Shown: one piece after another, positions 43,301-52,285 of the stretch
Position numbering within the stretch: the first letter of the stretch is position 1
Layout of the letters: each line of letters opens with the position of its first letter
IMG/VR virus record: IMGVR_UViG_3300009149_007629
Coordinates: 1 to 64,000 of that record
Source of the DNA: a virus
Direction: 5' to 3' (one strand)
DNA length: 64,000 nucleotides
Position numbers and translations under genes: made by a program
The notes under the pieces: generated by a model
Told to the model about the DNA's origin: nothing
Seen by the model: the letters and a program-made list of their open reading frames with translations, nothing else
Databases searched by the model: none

Positions 43301-44783
43301 AATTTATAGCTGCTTCAAATACTCTTATCTTAACCCTGTCTGCATTAGGTAGATATGCATCATCCGATCTATAAGGACTGACCAGGGCATTTATAGCATC
43401 CCTAAGACTTTCAGTAGTCGGGTAATTCTCTAAATCTAGAACATTGACATAATTGATATTATCCTGTACTCCCGTGTATTCCAAAACAAAAGATCCCGGG
43501 TATTCATTAGGAGATATCTTATAAACCAAATTTTTATAATAATTTTTAGAGTCTGGATATACTGCTATTGTTAATTTTACAGGGTATTCATTTTTAATAA
43601 ATACCTTATTAAAATCTATCTGCATCGTAGGATACAACTCTGATATAGATTTATACTCACCATCTACCCATATCCGGTCACTCATAGATACCCAGGTAAA
43701 CCCGCTATCAGTAGTCTTGTATATGACCCCATTTTCACCTACCATAAGACCATCATTAAGGTTGTAGAAACCTACTGAGAGCAGATTAGCAGTAACAGTA
43801 CTATTTACCCTGCTATCTCTTACAACATACTCTGTCCAAATATTACCACCATCTTTTGTGATAAGTAAGGTACCATTGTCCCCAATAGCCCATCCTACAG
43901 CTGTATCGTAAAAATACACGCCATTTAGATTATCAGTGTTACTTGATACCTCTGTAACAAGTACAAAGTTATTTGCATCTATTGTACGGAGGATTGTACC
44001 ATTGTCGCCTACTGCCACGATATGCTGAGCATCTATGATATAGATATCATTAAGATCGTCTTCGATGGGAGTATCCAGCTCTACCCAAGTTTTACCTCCA
44101 TCGATACTTTTAATGATTACTCCTTTAGCACCTATAGCAAATCCTACAAAAGTATCTAAAAACTTAACTTTCTTATAATTGACATTTACAGGGACCTTAC
44201 CAGAGACCCAGGTTACACCACCATCCACTGTATTAAGTATTACGGCGTTATTTCCTACGGCCCAACCAATGTTTTCATTAAACATTGTAATACCATAAAG
44301 GTCACTTATCTTTGTTACAGGCTCAGGTTTTACTACATCATAGACTTCTGGGTCTACCCCCGACTGACTTTCTGTAGGAGATATAAGAGCTCTCCAAACT
44401 TCTAGAAAAACTCCATCTGTCCTACTACCTGATCTTAGTTGAGAATCATTAAGAGCTATTTTATTAACATGCTTTAATGGCGTCCGGGTATTTGTAACAT
44501 ACACAGGCCATCCGTTTACTAATGCGACTTCAGGTTTGGATCCCTCAGGATCCTGTGTATAGAAGCTATTATCTAATTGATTAGAGGTATAAAAAGGCCG
44601 AGAGCTCATCCAACCTGACGAAAGATGAGACATAGATTTTTGGGATATTATCTCCTGTAGTTCCTGGGTAAGATTAAGTTCCCCGTCTAGTGGCGGTTTA
44701 CCCTTCTGGAATACTACCTTATCATAAGCATATCCGTAACTTCCAAAAGAAGTCGAGACACCGGGTCCTAAGTTTCTTGCCAT
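40317..44783 (-). CDS. Virion protein with a beta-propeller inserted in a conserved domain (1488 aa)
   Basis: Paralogue of the 1086-residue protein at 16639-19899. The shared domain begins at FLEVWRALIS (~126-135), is broken, and resumes at YPEGNILSEAQ (~605), GVETTKRVQIQYRIR (628-642), NTVDGYSWSIPMFFVTRR (698-715) and DFDVTDIRRR. Between lies an insert (~138-600) with Ycf48/Asp-box-like repeats: GWAVGNNAVILNTVDGGVTW, GFAIGAKGVIIKSIDGGKTW, IVAVGDNGTILRTID, GWAIGDNGTLLITKDGG, LMVGENGVIYKTTDSGFTW, then WIAGSDGVALVSSNSGSKW and GWYSGFDGTIIKY after a ~150-residue non-propeller stretch. GAGG precedes the ATG. Likely a tail-tip or baseplate protein; propeller role unknown. Confidence 0.8.
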   Translation of the reverse strand: MARNLGPGVSTSFGSYGYAYDKVVFQKGKPPLDGELNLTQELQEIISQKSMSHLSSGWMSSRPFYTSNQLDNSFYTQDPEGSKPEVALVNGWPVYVTNTRTPLKHVNKIALNDSQLRSGSRTDGVFLEVWRALISPTESQSGVDPEVYDVVKPEPVTKISDLYGITMFNENIGWAVGNNAVILNTVDGGVTWVSGKVPVNVNYKKVKFLDTFVGFAIGAKGVIIKSIDGGKTWVELDTPIEDDLNDIYIIDAQHIVAVGDNGTILRTIDANNFVLVTEVSSNTDNLNGVYFYDTAVGWAIGDNGTLLITKDGGNIWTEYVVRDSRVNSTVTANLLSVGFYNLNDGLMVGENGVIYKTTDSGFTWVSMSDRIWVDGEYKSISELYPTMQIDFNKVFIKNEYPVKLTIAVYPDSKNYYKNLVYKISPNEYPGSFVLEYTGVQDNINYVNVLDLENYPTTESLRDAINALVSPYRSDDAYLPNADRVKIRVFEAAINYQGFNQPSDFRPTTGTFTSTYPADISFSVENKAWIAGSDGVALVSSNSGSKWEILDLGVSGDLNDVFYVTDSLGWYSGFDGTIIKYDPANISGNTEIQDTDLRAKSKGRIYPEGNILSEAQDYLIDDIISDAVGVETTKRVQIQYRIRVVDGVDPFNYPEAGLGQSYVFSQGPNVDTNVAGNYSYENMGEESGDYGLWRARCRNTVDGYSWSIPMFFVTRRNSGAFNEDTNINGSTFYDLNAIRPDALTYENIVDFDVTDIRRRVVVDSYSYYLQKNFDKLMSNRLKTNISDRSQSGDQYGTAIFNSDQYTGVTEINNLVRSGVSSEAKIVQDQKTLDPNILITEDELTFGPIDNGLYHNDPAYYSAYVLRDGVATEEPVQGNFEGLGTNSVKFNLAEDYTPAGGTLDGIEYQITAHYLNYAGVGLSRVPQDPISVKYISDPVNVINESYYFNAISYREPYKLYETLTENVSGYTDYTTIYSPTESLGNAEDLDLYGVQAEVTPDDPDYLRSFRKYKGQQFRGSLLEYHYYFKTEVTTNIIRIPKNLNGYTIYGVKKVKNVNGSSYKISSDFADDKSLRDRETINNQVVYDNMVVYLDDAYVIPPDNVVEVVLEATISPSVYGITGSGISITDVDDSITTHSKGEYEDALKTSMVSAFNVASKGVGGFYVGMLYPVTFNNLVNSFVVDLNDPNVSGLGEAIALGMSSYETKDSANQMYVLYKSNTPGSEYYSSVPVDTVAGFGTSTITVTLGPDKSINAGTVLIPLLLKLNTLPGLADTSTSSVFYRYVPYQGIGNLPAEMKVEILNTSDFVYVSNLGTGATPLVKGEPYEIPVEHIGINDDSIANDNMFSNIDDMDFNSFSIDTGFVKLPGIISENLAEDIILSEPNNVGDRLGRPFYKGCSQDVIFQAENLTLGTPRKVFVPMLARIRSQMVAPFLRGELVLLIFSKVYKARLENRTGFYEDNNIEYEPGYTEEAPTSISVYRLTNKPIVRK

Positions 44784-44786
44784 TTT

Positions 44787-47700
44787 TTATAATCCTCTTT
44801 TAACTACTCGCTCTTCAATAATTTCAATGTCTTTAAGACTCTGGCTATCCACATCCAGGTATTCTATCTCACTGGTATAAATATCCCCTACTAGATTTTC
44901 ATTTGCGGAATAGTATGTATAATAAGCTGCCTTATAATACTTATTCTGTGGGGGTGACCCATCCATAGTACTAACTATAATTCTACCATCGGACTGGATA
45001 TAACACTGACCCCTTGCTTTTGAAACATCAGAAGGATTTTCAGATATCTGCAGAGCTATATTGTTTTCATATACGGCACGAAAAAGATTACTATCTCCTC
45101 CGTTAGTACTGGTACGATAACTTAGAACACTATCTGAAGAAATGTAAGAAGTTATACCCTCAGCAGAAGTTTTATGATACGTTTCAAATCTTAATACTCC
45201 TAAATCATCTAGGGGTATAAAAGAGCTGTTACGCTTCATCATCCTTACTAAAGGCATTACAATCTCTTTTACTCCTGTAGTGTTATGCACTACATTAGTA
45301 AGAGCTCCCTGAGTAAAAGATTCCCCCATACGTATCTTAGCTACATAGTTAGCTATCGAAGTCTGAAGTCTGGATTGTAATAATTTTGAATCAACCCCCG
45401 ACTTAGAGATCACTTTAAAGCTTAGATCGATGTTATTACTAACAGCTACCTTTGTTATAGCATCTGCACAAGCATGCTTCATTTTATCAAAGCGATCCTG
45501 GACATCCTGTACCAGACTGTTAGTTATATACGTGATGTTAAAATTCTGGCTGGCACTGTAATCTATATAAACTCTATCTCCGTGCCTGATTTTGCTATTA
45601 GGTAATAGTACCACATATGTAAATACAGTTTCATTACCGGGATCTATCTCATAGTCTACGCCCTTTATGTAGACCTCTGAATCATCATTATAGTTAGATA
45701 CCACTATGGTATCTATATCTACTCCCTTATAATTAAGCTTTGAGGGGACATTAAGAAGCATGTCATGCTCCTCGTTAACCACTTCTATAAAATTTTCTAT
45801 ACCATCACCTTGATCGAAATAAAATTTTACAGAATCCTTAGCTATATTAGAAAGGCCATCTACAAGAGGATCGTCTAATTTTACAAGCTTGTATTTAGAT
45901 GGATCTATAATAGTCCCATTATAGTCCGTTACTTCTACTACACTTTCTACAGGCTGTAACGATAATGTGATCTCGTTAGAACTTCTATACCTATAATCGA
46001 CTTCTACCACATCAAACGCAGCCATACCGATATTATTATTGGTAATATTTTTATCCAATATGATTGTATCACCATCACCTACAATTTTAAAATTATCCAG
46101 GCTATAATCCTGAGACCTGGTAATATTTCTAACTGTATGGACTACAACGATAGGGCTATTATCACTTACCTTTAAATTCTTAGTCTTTATCCTAAAATCC
46201 CGAGCACTTATAATCTCAAATACTTCTCCTACCTTTTTACCGTAGGTATCCGTCGGGTACTCATATTTGAAAGCTATTTGATCTACAGACTGTATATTTC
46301 TTTCACCCTTTATATAAATATCTACTTTACCACCTATGTGCTTCTGATCTGAGGTATCATAATCCCTAATCATTAGAGGGTCACCACCCTGCTCTACACG
46401 AGCTTCAATTACTCCGGGGACCTCATAGGCCTCAGCTGCATATCCCCCCTGTGTTCCAGAATCATAAGATATTCTAGCTAACTTTACACGAGTAGATAAA
46501 TCTAAGTTACTTTCTCTATTTGACCCGTACTGAGCGGGGACATTATTTATAACTTGTACAACAGGATTCACATTGGATATGACACTAATAGTCTGTGAGG
46601 GGACATTTCCGGAAGAACCTGCAATCTGAGCCTCTGCATCTACTTCTATCTCATATCTTCTTGTAGAGGGGTTATAATAATAATCTGCATTTTTAGCATC
46701 GAGTATCTTAGTACCTGAGGTTAAAAAACTTACAGGCACTAAATTCTGATTAGTATCCCCCGGATATGTTAAAACAGTCTGATCAGGTATAAGTATATCT
46801 TCTGTAGGCTTTTGGGTAACATAACATACCGCCTTAACAACAGACTTTTGTGCTGACTGTCTTTCTATATCATAATTAGATGCATATTTATCAAATTGCT
46901 CATCTATTAATATCTGAAGAGTCGCTCCATCTGTTAAACCAAGAGCATCCGCCAATCTTCTCTTTTTTATACTTGTACTTATAGGATCACTGATCCCATC
47001 TCCATCTGCATCATCAAAATTTAAAAGGGTATCCAAAGATCCCGCAATAAATACAAAATCCTGTATTATATAATACCTTTCAAACTCTGTTGCGATAGGA
47101 TCTGAAATATCCCTGATTACAGACCCCGCAACTGCATTAATTTTAGAATTATTTGTCTGAAGATCTTTTGTTATTGTAAAAAGGACATCATTACGGGTCC
47201 TAGGAGGCAGGGACTCATACTCATCTGTAAATACAACAAATTTACCCTCAAGCTCCTGTGAGTATCCGCTTTCTATGGATTGATTTAATACTTCATCGTA
47301 TGCATTTACAGAAGCTACAAAGTAGTACCTTCTGTCCTGGCTTAGAGAAGTACCATCAGACAAAAAGATATTTGGAAGCTTGCTTTCAGATACTAACCTT
47401 GAAAGGACATCTTTAGTAAAAGAATACGTGTAAAATTCATTAGCTACTTGACGACTCTTTACTGTAGTTACCGTAAGATCGTTTGCGCTATCTACAATAG
47501 AGGATTCTTCTAAATTCTCTATTGTAGTTTCTAAAGCATCAGGCATGGTTACAAGAACATCATTCATTCTAACATAACCATCTTCACCACCACCTGCTAC
47601 CAAAGAGATATAAAAGCTACAACCTGAAAACTCACTATCACCATTTAAAAGGATCGAATTTCGAGGTACTAATATTTTTATGTAATCTCTGGCCTGCTTT

Positions 47701-48158
47701 ATCTGAACACCTGTAGAGGGATCTACCGTAGCAGTAATAAGCTCTTCCGATACTATCTCAGCATTTAGATAAATGACGCTACTCTCATCTAAGATTATTC
47801 CTACTTCAGTATAAACATTACTTCTCTTTACGCTTTTAAATTCAAAGTAGATAACATCATTATTCTGCAGACTTATTATACCATCTGTATTCAAACTCCA
47901 TGGTATTTCAACTACATTAGAATTTGTCATGCCTACAGTGATACCACTTTCACTAAATGCCGTAAAAGGACTTAGTGTCCCGTCTCTAAGGATCTGGTAT
48001 CGATATTGCACAGAAAACAATACATTATCTTCGTAATCTGCTGAAGCTACTGGTATATACCCTGAGATCATCTGTACCAAGCTATCAGAATAATATTTTT
48101 CTGAGCTGCCTGCGACCCAATTAGTCTTCGGATATAAAATTACAGGTGCTGATATCAT
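44787..48158 (-). CDS. Baseplate J-like protein (1123 aa)
   Basis: A large baseplate wedge protein of the P2 gpJ / T4 gp6 class. The central part has AEAQIAGSSGNVPSQTI (~545), then VVQVINNVPAQYGSNRESNLDLSTRVKL, the usual 'aGxxGNv ... n..a..GG..xEs...l..R' pattern of this family, followed by GGYAAEAYEVPGVIEARVE. The flanking N-terminal ~450 residues and C-terminal ~500 residues are beta-rich and less conserved, including strands like VDYEIDPGNETVF and VYIDYSAS. It overlaps the gp25-like gene by 4 bases, as gp25/J pairs often do. In contractile phages this protein forms the wedge ring that triggers sheath contraction. Good confidence. Confidence 0.8.
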   Translation of the reverse strand: MISAPVILYPKTNWVAGSSEKYYSDSLVQMISGYIPVASADYEDNVLFSVQYRYQILRDGTLSPFTAFSESGITVGMTNSNVVEIPWSLNTDGIISLQNNDVIYFEFKSVKRSNVYTEVGIILDESSVIYLNAEIVSEELITATVDPSTGVQIKQARDYIKILVPRNSILLNGDSEFSGCSFYISLVAGGGEDGYVRMNDVLVTMPDALETTIENLEESSIVDSANDLTVTTVKSRQVANEFYTYSFTKDVLSRLVSESKLPNIFLSDGTSLSQDRRYYFVASVNAYDEVLNQSIESGYSQELEGKFVVFTDEYESLPPRTRNDVLFTITKDLQTNNSKINAVAGSVIRDISDPIATEFERYYIIQDFVFIAGSLDTLLNFDDADGDGISDPISTSIKKRRLADALGLTDGATLQILIDEQFDKYASNYDIERQSAQKSVVKAVCYVTQKPTEDILIPDQTVLTYPGDTNQNLVPVSFLTSGTKILDAKNADYYYNPSTRRYEIEVDAEAQIAGSSGNVPSQTISVISNVNPVVQVINNVPAQYGSNRESNLDLSTRVKLARISYDSGTQGGYAAEAYEVPGVIEARVEQGGDPLMIRDYDTSDQKHIGGKVDIYIKGERNIQSVDQIAFKYEYPTDTYGKKVGEVFEIISARDFRIKTKNLKVSDNSPIVVVHTVRNITRSQDYSLDNFKIVGDGDTIILDKNITNNNIGMAAFDVVEVDYRYRSSNEITLSLQPVESVVEVTDYNGTIIDPSKYKLVKLDDPLVDGLSNIAKDSVKFYFDQGDGIENFIEVVNEEHDMLLNVPSKLNYKGVDIDTIVVSNYNDDSEVYIKGVDYEIDPGNETVFTYVVLLPNSKIRHGDRVYIDYSASQNFNITYITNSLVQDVQDRFDKMKHACADAITKVAVSNNIDLSFKVISKSGVDSKLLQSRLQTSIANYVAKIRMGESFTQGALTNVVHNTTGVKEIVMPLVRMMKRNSSFIPLDDLGVLRFETYHKTSAEGITSYISSDSVLSYRTSTNGGDSNLFRAVYENNIALQISENPSDVSKARGQCYIQSDGRIIVSTMDGSPPQNKYYKAAYYTYYSANENLVGDIYTSEIEYLDVDSQSLKDIEIIEERVVKRGL

Positions 48159-48901
48159 ACAGCAGATCTTCTTTCTCTTATGTTCGTTAATTCTACATAT
48201 TGTGAGAATTCCAAAGATTTCCCACTTTGAGCCGTAAAAACGACGGTAACAAGCAAGATCGTAGGATCCTCTGCCTGTTCAACTTCTACAGATATTAATT
48301 CTCCAAAGAGTTCTCCCGGAGTCATCTCTCGACGGGTACTTTGAAGCTGTCTCTGTACATTTCTAAGTTTTTCTATCCCAGAATTTACCTGATTTAAGAT
48401 TCTATTTCGGATAACATCTATATCTATAATACTTGTACCTACAAGATCAATTATCCCTGTACCCATCCAATTATGGTATACATTAGATCCTACCCGAGTT
48501 ATTATGTATTTCTCAACTAACTGAAGAAGAAGGTACTCTTTTTCAACTAATAAGATATCACCATCTTGTTTGTAGACCAAATCATCTAGTACTTTTACAC
48601 CAAGACATTTAGGACAATGCAACACATCTGTAGTGTACTTAACCTCTATCAGGGGCCTGTAATCCTTGATTTTATTCTTCATTACTATATAGAAATAGGT
48701 TTCTAATGAATAATCCTTCCTACTAGTAACTACTATAAAATCTGTCTTCTTCCTGATTACATCATTTATCCTAAGCTCTGTAGACAACGTAGAGGCTATA
48801 GGATAGCCTATAAGGATACTCTTCTTATCCTTCTGAAGAACACCCTTTTCCCAATTTATGTAATGGTCGCATTTATTCTGTATTTTTATATCTTGTGACA
48901 T
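48155..48901 (-). CDS. Baseplate wedge gp25-like protein with CxxC
   Basis: A 248-residue protein. Residues ~125-248 fit the gp25/gpW fold: LLLQLVEKYIITRVGSNVYHNWMGTGIIDLVG (glycine-rich 'G...vyh.w.Gtgl'), then long helical DVIRNRILNQVNSGIEKL, then alternating beta strands ending QSGKSLEFSQYVEL. The N-terminal half (~1-120) is an extra domain holding a CPKC pair, perhaps half a zinc site. Its gene overlaps the gpJ-like gene by 4 bases, the usual order in contractile tails. Known role: core wedge component joining hub to periphery. Family assigned by pattern, moderately confident. Confidence 0.6.
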   Translation of the reverse strand: MSQDIKIQNKCDHYINWEKGVLQKDKKSILIGYPIASTLSTELRINDVIRKKTDFIVVTSRKDYSLETYFYIVMKNKIKDYRPLIEVKYTTDVLHCPKCLGVKVLDDLVYKQDGDILLVEKEYLLLQLVEKYIITRVGSNVYHNWMGTGIIDLVGTSIIDIDVIRNRILNQVNSGIEKLRNVQRQLQSTRREMTPGELFGELISVEVEQAEDPTILLVTVVFTAQSGKSLEFSQYVELTNIRERRSAV

Positions 48902-48933
48902 CTTAATTATTTAGGGAATAAATTAGAAGATAA

Positions 48934-49380
48934 TTAATAAACGTCTGTTTTATTTTCTGTCTGACTCTTTTGGTACTGCTGGGTATCATACAAAGTCTTT
49001 GATATAAACTCTCCTGGACGTATCTCAACAGCTACATCTTTTTTCATCCAAGAAATTACACCATCCTTATTTAAACCTTTAACTTCGTCACAAAAACCAA
49101 CATCTCCACCATATTTATTTCGGATCTCTTCTCTCCACCTATCCTCTAAACTTGTTTGAGGAACTTTATTGTTTTTTCGAGCAAACCCTATCAAAGATAT
49201 AAGACCCATTATTCCTTTATCTACAAAGTCTCCCGCAGCGGTACCATACCTCTCCAGCTGTTTTTTCACATTATCCACATATTTTACTGCTTCATCCAGA
49301 TAATTTTTATTAACTTCCTGTACTTGTTTCTCATTTACTTTATCCGTAGTAGATGCCTTTACTTCGGAATCTAGCAACAA
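48934..49380 (-). CDS. Hypothetical tail protein with uncertain start, possibly the end of the upstream gene
   Basis: The listed start is a TTG at 49378-49380 (148 residues) without a clear Shine-Dalgarno. Yet the frame is open upstream for another 53 codons (to 49539), with coding character (AVKKAVEVAANLDYVNQ; KNEELKILINRSLLLL), but with no ATG or GTG. Just beyond lies TAA 49540-49542, the stop of the 264-residue gene, in the same frame. Thus these two ORFs may be one gene with an in-frame stop, or this gene may start at a rare codon (for example ATT at 49399-49401 with GAGGAA upstream). The product is helical; YVDNVKKQLERYG and VDKGIMGLISLIGF recall part of the 574-residue protein (AEKGIMAGIILLYGF). 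Virion or assembly role inferred from position. Confidence 0.55.
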   Translation of the reverse strand: MLLDSEVKASTTDKVNEKQVQEVNKNYLDEAVKYVDNVKKQLERYGTAAGDFVDKGIMGLISLIGFARKNNKVPQTSLEDRWREEIRNKYGGDVGFCDEVKGLNKDGVISWMKKDVAVEIRPGEFISKTLYDTQQYQKSQTENKTDVY

Positions 49381-49539
49381 CAGGGATCTATTAATAAGAA
49401 TCTTAAGTTCCTCGTTCTTTATCCCCTTTTTACCCGCCAGGGCATCTAAAGAACCCCTTATGTATTCATCTCTTATCCCATATAAAATCTGATTTACATA
49501 GTCTAAATTAGCTGCTACTTCAACAGCTTTCTTAACTGC

Positions 49540-50334
49540 TTATGGAAACTGTGCAGAAAAAATATCATCATTAGTTAAGATCTCTATTATGGATATGGCA
49601 CTATCAGTAAGATCTGGGTGATCACTTCCAAATTCCTTAAAATCATTGACGATAACATCCATCTGCTGTCTATAATAAGTACAGGACCAATCCATGGTAT
49701 CATCTTGGTATGATACAGCATTTTCTGTTGTAAATTTATCAGGGTATTCTACAAAGAGGTCTTTGATAGCATTTATCTTTGAAATAAGTTCTTGTACTTC
49801 AAAATACGAATTCATTAAACTTGTATATGAATCTATATTTTCTCTTCTTTTATTGTATGCTTCTCCCTGTACATTTAATCTTTTTTGTAGCTCATATTCT
49901 ATCTTAGCCTTGTCCTGCTTTAATCGAGATATTCTGTCTATTCTGTCTCTTATTGCAGACTCTACAGGAGCCATTTCCCTCTTAATAACCCTCTGAGTAG
50001 CCATTACTGTTTCATCTATAAAGATCTTCGAACGAGCCCTCTTTGGTTCCTGGTAATCCAGGTATGATTGGGGGAGAGTATCCGGGACAGAATCATCTTC
50101 AAGAGTTTCAGCTAATACAGGCATATACTCCGGAAACCCCATAGTCTGGATATAATCCCTTAACTCTTTTTTATTACTTTTTATTAATTGATGTAAACGA
50201 GATATATTCCTTTTCATCGTTAAAATTTCAACTTCATTTTTTTGCTCAGACAAATTAAGCAACGTAACCAGATTTTCAATATCTGCTCTACTTTGATTTA
50301 ACGAATATGGATTCTTTCTGTATATCTCAGCCAT
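49540..50334 (-). CDS. Coiled-coil-rich tail protein (264 aa), ends at an in-frame TAA
   Basis: A 264-residue helical protein. Two long probable coiled coils are seen: ~20-65 (NLVTLLNLSEQKNEVEIL, MKRNISRLHQLIKSNKK) and ~105-190 (ESAIRDRIDRISRLKQ, YELQKRLNVQGEAYNKR). AGGGAT precedes the ATG. The end FSAQFP-TAA is followed in the same frame by 53 open codons and the next gene. It could be a full protein, or the first part of a 466-residue one. Position between an FN3 protein and the wedge genes suggests baseplate or tail-tube assembly; no homologue is recognised. Confidence 0.65.
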   Translation of the reverse strand: MAEIYRKNPYSLNQSRADIENLVTLLNLSEQKNEVEILTMKRNISRLHQLIKSNKKELRDYIQTMGFPEYMPVLAETLEDDSVPDTLPQSYLDYQEPKRARSKIFIDETVMATQRVIKREMAPVESAIRDRIDRISRLKQDKAKIEYELQKRLNVQGEAYNKRRENIDSYTSLMNSYFEVQELISKINAIKDLFVEYPDKFTTENAVSYQDDTMDWSCTYYRQQMDVIVNDFKEFGSDHPDLTDSAISIIEILTNDDIFSAQFP

Positions 50335-50338
50335 GTTT

Positions 50339-52063
50339 TTATATCCCTACTAACTTTTTAAAACTATCAACCGCAGTCATAGTCTTCTTCATATTTGCCT
50401 GGAGCTTTGCGGCTCCCTCAACATCTACCATCTCAAGAATGTAGTCACTACTTAATTCAGGGAATCCATATAAAAGAATTATACCCGCCATTATCCCTTT
50501 TTCAGCATAGGTCGCTAAACCCTTATGAGTATCCGGTGCCCCTTTACCACTATATTCACTAACATCCCCACTTTGTGTAGCTGCATTAAACCTGTCAAGG
50601 AATCCTTGCATCCCGCCCTTCTGAGGCTCCAACTCTAAAACCATCATGGTGCCTCTTAGCTGGTATGCTAAAAGCTGATTTATTATAATTTCTAATTGAT
50701 TTAATATATTTGTATATAACAAAATCTTTTCTTCTAAGAATTCTATGTACTTACTCATGGAATCTGTAGATGTATCCACTAATCCCTGAACTTTCTCAGA
50801 CATCAAATCCAATAAATCATACAGCCTATCTATTTGGGTTCCTAAAAGAGTCCGGACTGAAAAAGATTGCCAATCCCCATTAAACTCCTCAGGTTTTACT
50901 GTGTTACCTTTTTTATCTAATACAGAATATTTCTTAAGCTCACTGACCGGTATACAATTAGTTGGAGTAGCGGACACTACAGGCGAGGAACTTGGACTCT
51001 GAACTCTATCTAAAAATCCCCAACCCCCAAAATCATAACCTGTTGTACTATAAACTTTATAATAGTAGGTCTTTCCGCCTGTCACTTCAAAATCGATATA
51101 AGTATAAGAAGGCTTCCCAGTAATAGTTTTAATCTCAACCGGTGTGCCATCATTAAAGGAGGCGTCATTGAACACCTCTATGATGCGCTCCTCTTCCCCT
51201 ACAGAGGACAAATCTATAGAATCTAGAACTTTAAAAGGTTTGGGGCTCCTGTTCCTGTAAATATTAAATCCAGACAACGGAGTGCCCGGGTGATCCCAAG
51301 TAATCTTAACTCCTAAAGATTTTTTACCATCTTTGCCCTTATAAAAACCCGGGACTGCTTTGACATTTTTCGGTGGTGCTGCTACTGGAGCTAACATCGG
51401 AAAAAGCTTAGAAAGTACTTTAAAATTCTTTATCATATCATCTAAAAACTGAGGATCATTATCTCCCCCGACCATACTTATAATAATACCACCTACTGTA
51501 TCATTACTTCCAAATCTTGGAGCGTCAGGATCATTACTATTTGAGCACCTCTGATTTACAATAGCAATAAACTCCTTAAACCCCCCATTTATCGGTATAG
51601 AATATTTAGTATCCCGGGAATCAAAGGGAGGAAAGATAACACTCATGTAGACACCCGTAGAAGAAAGGGACTCTACCATATCCTTAATAACTTTAACAAT
51701 CTGTTTTACTACAAATTTTATAGCTTTTGAGATAGATTTAAGATCAGTAACAAACACCCTCATTATCTTAACAATTAAAAGCAAAGCCTGCTGTATGCGG
51801 TCTAACTCTTTTAGAAAATGAGAAAGATTATCTACAACCTTTTTTTGATTGCCTAAACCGATCTTTAAGCTCCAACTAAACCAGTTATATCCTTTGTTTT
51901 TCTTCTCCTGAGGAGAGCTATCCTCTTTTTCAGCAGGCGCTATACCAGAGCCATTAGCGGGGATACCAATATAATCTTTATAGGGCACTGTCTCGATCCC
52001 CAAATCATCTAATTTAGGATCTGTATATTCTGGTTCTTTATCGAATTTAACTCTTACAGCCAT
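50339..52063 (-). CDS. Virion protein with fibronectin type III domain (574 aa)
   Basis: Residues ~1-225 are mixed, with a long helical stretch (HFLKELDRIQQALLLIVKIM; KAIKFVVKQIVKVIKDM). Residues ~229-368 fit a fibronectin type III-like fold: PPKNVKAVPGF, GVKITWDHPGTPLSGFNIYRN, TYIDFEVTGGKTYYYKVYST. The C-terminal ~200 residues are again helical (QIDRLYDLLDLMSEKVQGL) and contain AEKGIMAGIILLYGF, which resembles a segment in the gene two positions downstream. FN3 domains are common in tail tip proteins, giving surface binding. Placed between the giant gene and the coiled-coil gene. Likely a baseplate protein. Confidence 0.7.
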   Translation of the reverse strand: MAVRVKFDKEPEYTDPKLDDLGIETVPYKDYIGIPANGSGIAPAEKEDSSPQEKKNKGYNWFSWSLKIGLGNQKKVVDNLSHFLKELDRIQQALLLIVKIMRVFVTDLKSISKAIKFVVKQIVKVIKDMVESLSSTGVYMSVIFPPFDSRDTKYSIPINGGFKEFIAIVNQRCSNSNDPDAPRFGSNDTVGGIIISMVGGDNDPQFLDDMIKNFKVLSKLFPMLAPVAAPPKNVKAVPGFYKGKDGKKSLGVKITWDHPGTPLSGFNIYRNRSPKPFKVLDSIDLSSVGEEERIIEVFNDASFNDGTPVEIKTITGKPSYTYIDFEVTGGKTYYYKVYSTTGYDFGGWGFLDRVQSPSSSPVVSATPTNCIPVSELKKYSVLDKKGNTVKPEEFNGDWQSFSVRTLLGTQIDRLYDLLDLMSEKVQGLVDTSTDSMSKYIEFLEEKILLYTNILNQLEIIINQLLAYQLRGTMMVLELEPQKGGMQGFLDRFNAATQSGDVSEYSGKGAPDTHKGLATYAEKGIMAGIILLYGFPELSSDYILEMVDVEGAAKLQANMKKTMTAVDSFKKLVGI

Positions 52064-52285
52064 TTATCTTTTATTCCTGTTCTCAAAGGTTGAGACCTCT
52101 TTACTCATAAGACGGCTTATCTTCGTACACAAAAAAGAAAGCTCTTTCTGTAAAAAACCCATGGGCCTAGGATCGTCTCGCTTAATAACTCTCCATACAG
52201 GCGCTACTCCACATCCCCTATTATTTCGGTGTCCTGCTGATTCTTCTCTATCTGATCCTGAAGTGCCTTGACTCTCTGATCGCAT
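52064..52285 (-). CDS. Small uncertain ORF overlapping the giant gene
   Basis: A frame from ATG 52283-52285 gives 73 residues, but its first ~27 residues lie in another frame of the giant gene and look compositionally odd. An internal ATG at 52160-52162 would give 32 residues (MGFLQKELSFLCTKISRLM...) that lie almost wholly outside that gene. No good Shine-Dalgarno is seen for either. The 140 bases between the giant gene and the FN3 gene otherwise hold nothing that I recognise. Translation is doubtful, though the shorter form is helical and plausible. Confidence 0.3.
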   Translation of the reverse strand: MRSESQGTSGSDREESAGHRNNRGCGVAPVWRVIKRDDPRPMGFLQKELSFLCTKISRLMSKEVSTFENRNKR

